A stretch of DNA of 64,000 nucleotides from an uncultured Bacteroidia bacterium (GTDB lineage: Bacteria; Bacteroidota; Bacteroidia; Bacteroidales; UBA932). The stretch covers positions 73,764 to 137,763 of the forward strand of contig CADAIT010000002.1 of the NCBI GenBank assembly GCA_902788095.1, given 5' to 3'. The translations under genes and the position numbers were made by a program. The notes under the pieces are model-generated. The model ran no database searches, was not told the origin of the DNA, and saw only the letters and a program-made list of their open reading frames with translations. This document shows positions 60,893 through 64,000 of the stretch, one piece after another (position 1 is the stretch's first letter; the number at the start of each line of letters is the position of its first letter).

Positions 60893-62141
60893 CCTTCTCC
60901 ATCCGGGTGCTGCGGGAACCTTTCACCAGCACCACGCAATCCCGCAACGGATGTTGCTGAAGATAAGCGGCCAAGTCATCGGAGGTGGCAAAGGCTCGAA
61001 TGCCGGACCCGGCGGCCGCCTGAATGAACTCCTCTCCTACCAGATACGCTTCTATGCCCTTCAAGCGGGCCACCACCTTGCGGTGCTCCTCTTCGGACTC
61101 CGCCCCCAGCTCGCGCATCGCGCCCAACAGGGCGGCCTTGCGCCCTTCCACCAGCATCAGATTGTCCAGGGCCACCGCCATGGAAGAAGGGTTGGCGTTA
61201 TAGGCATCGACAATAAGCGTATTCCTTTCTGTATTAACAAGCTGAGAACGATTATTTGAAGGGACGTATGAAGCGATGGCGGCCATGGCATCCTTGCGCG
61301 GGACGCCGAAGAACCAGCCGATTTTCAAGGCGGCCAGGATGTTGGCGGCGTTATACGCTCCTACCAGATGCGTTTCCAGCAGGCCGTCCGGGAATTCCAT
61401 CCTCAGGAACGGATGCCGGGGAGATGACGGGAGCACGGTCACGTCCTTCATGCCATAAGCGATGCAGGACAGTTCCCTCTCCCACAACATTTCCTGAAGG
61501 ACGGCGTCGTCGCCGTTGGCAAAGGCGATACCGTCATGTGCCTTCAGATAGTCATAAAGCAGGCCTTTGGCATGCTTGACGCCCTCATAGCTGCCGAAGC
61601 CTTCCAGGTGCGCCTTTCCCACATTGGTGATGAGGCCGTGGGTGGGCTGGGAGACCGCCAGCAGCGGCCTGAGGTCTTCGGGATGACTGGCCCCCATCTC
61701 GATGATGGCAATCTGCGCATCGGCCCCAATCCCCAGGACGCTCAGCGGAACGCCGATGTCGTTGTTCAGGTTGCCCTGCGTAGCCACCACGCGGTATTTT
61801 GCCGCCAAGACGCAGCGGATAAGTTCCTTGGTGGTAGTTTTTCCGTTGGTACCGGTGAGGCCGATGACCGGGATGCTGAGCTGCCGGCGATGGAAAGCCC
61901 CCAGTTCCTGCAGGGCTGCCAGCGTATCCGGAACCTTGATGAGGCGCGGGTCTTCCGCCTCCACCGTTTCGTTCACGACGGCATAGCAGGCGCCCTGTTC
62001 GAGGGCTTGCAGGGCAAAGGTGTTTCCATCGAAATTTTCCCCTTTCAGCGCGATGAAAAGCTGGTTTTCCCGGATGGTGCGGGTGTCCGTATTCACTCCT
62101 GCACTGTGGAGGAAGATATTGTATAAGTCGCTGATGTTCAT
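60876..62141 (-). CDS. murF: UDP-N-acetylmuramoyl-tripeptide--D-alanyl-D-alanine ligase
   Basis: A 421-residue Mur ligase that adds D-Ala-D-Ala to the peptidoglycan precursor. The ATP loop is GLTGTNGKTTTKELI. Typical MurF parts are the N-terminal TDTRTIRENQLFIALKGENFDGN region in outline, ITNVGKAHLEGFGS and DAYNANPSSM. The length is normal. The start lies 30 bases after the dut stop. Confidence 0.96.
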   Translation of the reverse strand: MNISDLYNIFLHSAGVNTDTRTIRENQLFIALKGENFDGNTFALQALEQGACYAVVNETVEAEDPRLIKVPDTLAALQELGAFHRRQLSIPVIGLTGTNGKTTTKELIRCVLAAKYRVVATQGNLNNDIGVPLSVLGIGADAQIAIIEMGASHPEDLRPLLAVSQPTHGLITNVGKAHLEGFGSYEGVKHAKGLLYDYLKAHDGIAFANGDDAVLQEMLWERELSCIAYGMKDVTVLPSSPRHPFLRMEFPDGLLETHLVGAYNAANILAALKIGWFFGVPRKDAMAAIASYVPSNNRSQLVNTERNTLIVDAYNANPSSMAVALDNLMLVEGRKAALLGAMRELGAESEEEHRKVVARLKGIEAYLVGEEFIQAAAGSGIRAFATSDDLAAYLQQHPLRDCVVLVKGSRSTRMEKVIAAL

Positions 62142-62146
62142 AGATT

Positions 62147-62170
62147 CTTCACTTCGTTCAGAATGACAAG
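62147..62170. repeat. Possible fragment of a dispersed intergenic repeat
   Basis: The sequence between dut and murF reads GATTCTTCACTTCGTTCAGA followed by ATGA. It has the look of a dispersed repeat often seen in Bacteroidetes and other genomes (TTC.CTTCG.TCAGAATGA). Only one copy is in this window, so it cannot be shown to repeat here. Confidence 0.3.
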
Positions 62171-62171
62171 C

Positions 62172-62603
62172 CTATTTCCCGGTGGAACCGAATCCGCCGG
62201 TGCCACGCCGGGTTTCGTCCAAAACTTCCACCTGCTCCCATTCCACCTGCTCATGGCGGGCAATCACCATCTGGGCGATGCGCTCCCCCGGAACAATCTC
62301 AAATGGCTCCTGGCTCAGGTTCACCAGGATGACGCAGACTTCCCCGCGATAATCCGCATCCACGGTGCCGGGCGTATTCAGGACAGTGATTCCGTGCTTG
62401 ATGGCCAGGCCGCTGCGCGGGCGTACCTGCGCCTCATAGCCTTTGGGCAGGGCGATGAACAGGCCCGTGGGCACCAGGGTTCGCTGCAGGGGCTGCAGTA
62501 CGACGGGTTCCTTCAGATTGGCCTTCAGGTCCATACCCGCGCTCTGCTCCGTGGCGTATGCCGGGCAAGGATAGGGCGAACGGTTTACAATTTGTACCTT
62601 CAT
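62172..62603 (-). CDS. dut: dUTP diphosphatase
   Basis: A 143-residue trimeric dUTPase. All five motifs are seen: SAGMDLKA, then [15 protein letters not shown], and the C-terminal [11 protein letters not shown]. It hydrolyses dUTP to dUMP to keep uracil out of DNA. The start shares one base with the LptF/G stop (TAATG). Confidence 0.97.
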   Translation of the reverse strand: MKVQIVNRSPYPCPAYATEQSAGMDLKANLKEPVVLQPLQRTLVPTGLFIALPKGYEAQVRPRSGLAIKHGITVLNTPGTVDADYRGEVCVILVNLSQEPFEIVPGERIAQMVIARHEQVEWEQVEVLDETRRGTGGFGSTGK

Positions 62604-63697
62604 TATTTGGGAGCTTTGATATACAAGACGATGGCAATGATGGAATACAGGTAGTTGGGCAACCAGATGGCCACGCCGGCCGGCAAGGTGTCCGTAATCA
62701 CGAACATCTCACTGAACTGCATGAACAGGATGTATGAGAAGCCCAAAGCCGTGCCGGCAGCCAGGTTCCAGCCCATGCCGCCTCGTTTTTTTTTGGTACA
62801 CAACGCCACGCCGATGATGGTAAGGATGATGGCGCTGAACGGCAGCGAATAGCGGTTGTTCTTCTCGATGAGCGACATGTTCACGGATGCGTCGCCCCGC
62901 ATTTTCTGTGTGGCGATGAGTTCATCCAGCTCCCGCTTGTTCAGTTCCTGGATGGTATAGCGGTTGCGGAAGAAATCGGCCCGGGTAAGGCTGATGACCG
63001 TGTCCAGCTGGCGGCCGGAGCGGATGTGGTCCCCCATGCCCTCGTCATAGTCGCGGATGAACCAGTTACGCAACTTCCATACGCCTGTAAGCGTATCATA
63101 CTGAGCACTTTCCGCCGTAAGTTTGGAGGTGAGGCGACCGGTGGAAAGGTCCTCCAGCGTGAAATTATACGCCGTGTTGTTGTAGGCGCTGAAGCTCTCG
63201 ATATATACAAAACGGTCGTTCTCCAGCTTGTAATGCATGTCGCGCCCGATTTTTACCTTGTGTCGGGGATTGTACTTTTGTTCAAACTGGACGCGCGTGG
63301 CATTGGCCCCCGGAAGTATCCACATGCTGAGCGTGAGGGACAGCAGGGCGATGAAAACGGCCGAAACCAGATACGGGACCAAAAGCCGGTGATAACTGAT
63401 GCCGCTGGACAGCATGGCCACCACTTCCGAATCCTGCGTCATCTTGGACGTGAAGAAAATCACCGTGAGGAATACGAACATGGGTGAATACATGTTGATG
63501 AAATACGGCACCCAGTTCACGTAATAGTCAAAGATGATGGCCCGCATCGGCGCTTCCTTGCGCACGAAATCCTCAATCTTCTCGCTGATGTCGAAGATGA
63601 CGATGATGACGGACAGGAAAGCGATGGAGACGAAAAACGTCACCAGGAACTTCCGGATGATATACCAGTCCAGTTTTTGGAGCCCTTGGATTTTCAT
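62603..63697 (-). CDS. LptF/LptG family permease
   Basis: A 364-residue inner membrane protein of the YjgP/YjgQ family that helps pull lipopolysaccharide from the inner membrane. Three N-terminal helices ([41 protein letters not shown]), a periplasmic beta-jellyroll and three C-terminal helices fit the family. [29 protein letters not shown] in outline is characteristic. It overlaps tgt by 4 bases. Whether it serves as LptF or LptG is not decided. Confidence 0.9.
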   Translation of the reverse strand: MKIQGLQKLDWYIIRKFLVTFFVSIAFLSVIIVIFDISEKIEDFVRKEAPMRAIIFDYYVNWVPYFINMYSPMFVFLTVIFFTSKMTQDSEVVAMLSSGISYHRLLVPYLVSAVFIALLSLTLSMWILPGANATRVQFEQKYNPRHKVKIGRDMHYKLENDRFVYIESFSAYNNTAYNFTLEDLSTGRLTSKLTAESAQYDTLTGVWKLRNWFIRDYDEGMGDHIRSGRQLDTVISLTRADFFRNRYTIQELNKRELDELIATQKMRGDASVNMSLIEKNNRYSLPFSAIILTIIGVALCTKKKRGGMGWNLAAGTALGFSYILFMQFSEMFVITDTLPAGVAIWLPNYLYSIIAIVLYIKAPK

Positions 63698-64000
63698 AGG
63701 CGCTGCATCAGTTTAGGCACCGTTGCGTTTTTCCAGGCCAGAAAATCGCCTTGGACGATGTGCTCGCGGGCCACGCGCACCAAGTCCAAATAAAATGCCA
63801 GGTTGTGTTCGGTAGCCACCATGGCGGCAAACATTTCCTTGGCGATGAACAGGTGATGGATATAGGCCCTGGTGTAATAACTGTCCACGAAAGAAGTGCC
63901 CAGCGGGTCCAGCGGGGAGAAATCGTCCGTCCACTTGGCGTTGCGCATGTTCATGATGCCTTCCCAGGTGAACAGCATGCCGTTGCGGCCGTTGCGGGTG
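63694..64000 (-). CDS. tgt: Queuine tRNA-ribosyltransferase, C-terminal part (5' end beyond the window)
   Basis: The last roughly 100 residues of Tgt, read to the window edge. The typical tail is present: RNGMLFTWEGIMNMRNAKW, AYIHHLFIAKEMFAAMVATEHNL in outline, and FYLDLVRVAREHI. Tgt inserts queuine or preQ1 at tRNA position 34. The zinc site and active-site Asp lie in the part outside the window, so they cannot be checked. Confidence 0.92.
   Translation of the reverse strand, partial: TRNGRNGMLFTWEGIMNMRNAKWTDDFSPLDPLGTSFVDSYYTRAYIHHLFIAKEMFAAMVATEHNLAFYLDLVRVAREHIVQGDFLAWKNATVPKLMQRL

Noticed and set aside
1..64000. Insertion sequences or transposases
   Set aside because: No transposase-like protein or terminal inverted repeat pair was seen on either strand.

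Overview
The window looks like chromosomal DNA of a moderately GC-rich gut-type Bacteroidales bacterium. Support comes from the gene families (DUF5686, DUF5715, DUF3467, DUF2807 and fimbrillin-like lipoproteins, a Bacteroidetes-type FprA, glycine-lipid-type acyltransferases, SDR-type threonine dehydrogenase next to kbl). It also comes from at least twenty promoters of the Bacteroidetes class (-33 TTTG, about 19-21 bases, then -7 TAnnTTTG), and from the near absence of Shine-Dalgarno sequences. The family cannot be fixed from the sequence alone.

Layout. Positions 1-958 hold the end of cinA. Positions 1025-9107 hold a tight minus-strand run: valS, hotdog thioesterase, tatA, tatC, ABC-F ATPase, DUF2807 lipid-facing or surface protein and an M19 dipeptidase. 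Positions 9158-9751 encode a peptide deformylase with a lipoprotein signal. A 630-base non-coding stretch with a tandem hairpin repeat follows. Positions 10381-16278 hold two minus-strand modules of the same plan: a 51-59 residue peptide, a 13-base gap, then a large secreted lipoprotein (one fimbrillin/BACON-like, the other ending in a DNA/RNA non-specific nuclease domain). Positions 16367-18892 are an operon of DUF3467, kdsC, maf and mutY. Then come a large MscS channel with serB, a CNNM/CBS transporter, a YgjP-type metallopeptidase, a BaiN-like flavoprotein and rmuC. After these lies a GDP-heptose pathway pair (hddA and a fused hddC-gmhB), then FprA and a DUF389 membrane protein.

Positions 31394-31464 are tRNA-Cys(GCA). 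Immediately after it, about 31453-39450, sits an AT-rich 8-kb integrated element bounded by a 13-bp repeat of the tRNA 3' end. It carries a tyrosine integrase, an unknown protein, an excisionase-like HTH protein, a P4/D5-type helicase, an unknown small protein, a Toprim primase, a terminase-small-subunit-like protein and two lipoprotein cargo genes. It has no relaxase, no capsid genes and no conjugation genes. This gene content resembles a phage satellite (PICI/P4 style) more than an integrative conjugative or mobilizable element. It is the best candidate here for an undescribed system.

Right of the element are a probable small RNA, the divergent tdh/kbl pair for threonine breakdown, and a GtrA protein. 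A lipid cluster follows (GlsB-like acyltransferase, CDP-alcohol phosphatidyltransferase, GlsA-like acyltransferase, SDR), then a DUF5686 outer membrane protein and an AraC regulator. After these come trmO and a SEC-C protein, a complete glycine cleavage operon in which P is split (gcvT, gcvH, gcvPA, gcvPB), and an arginase-fold protein. Next is a membrane protein with a NAD-binding RCK-like region and a RyR-like tail. The window ends with obgE, PAP2 phosphatase, murF, dut, an LptF/G permease and the 3' end of tgt.
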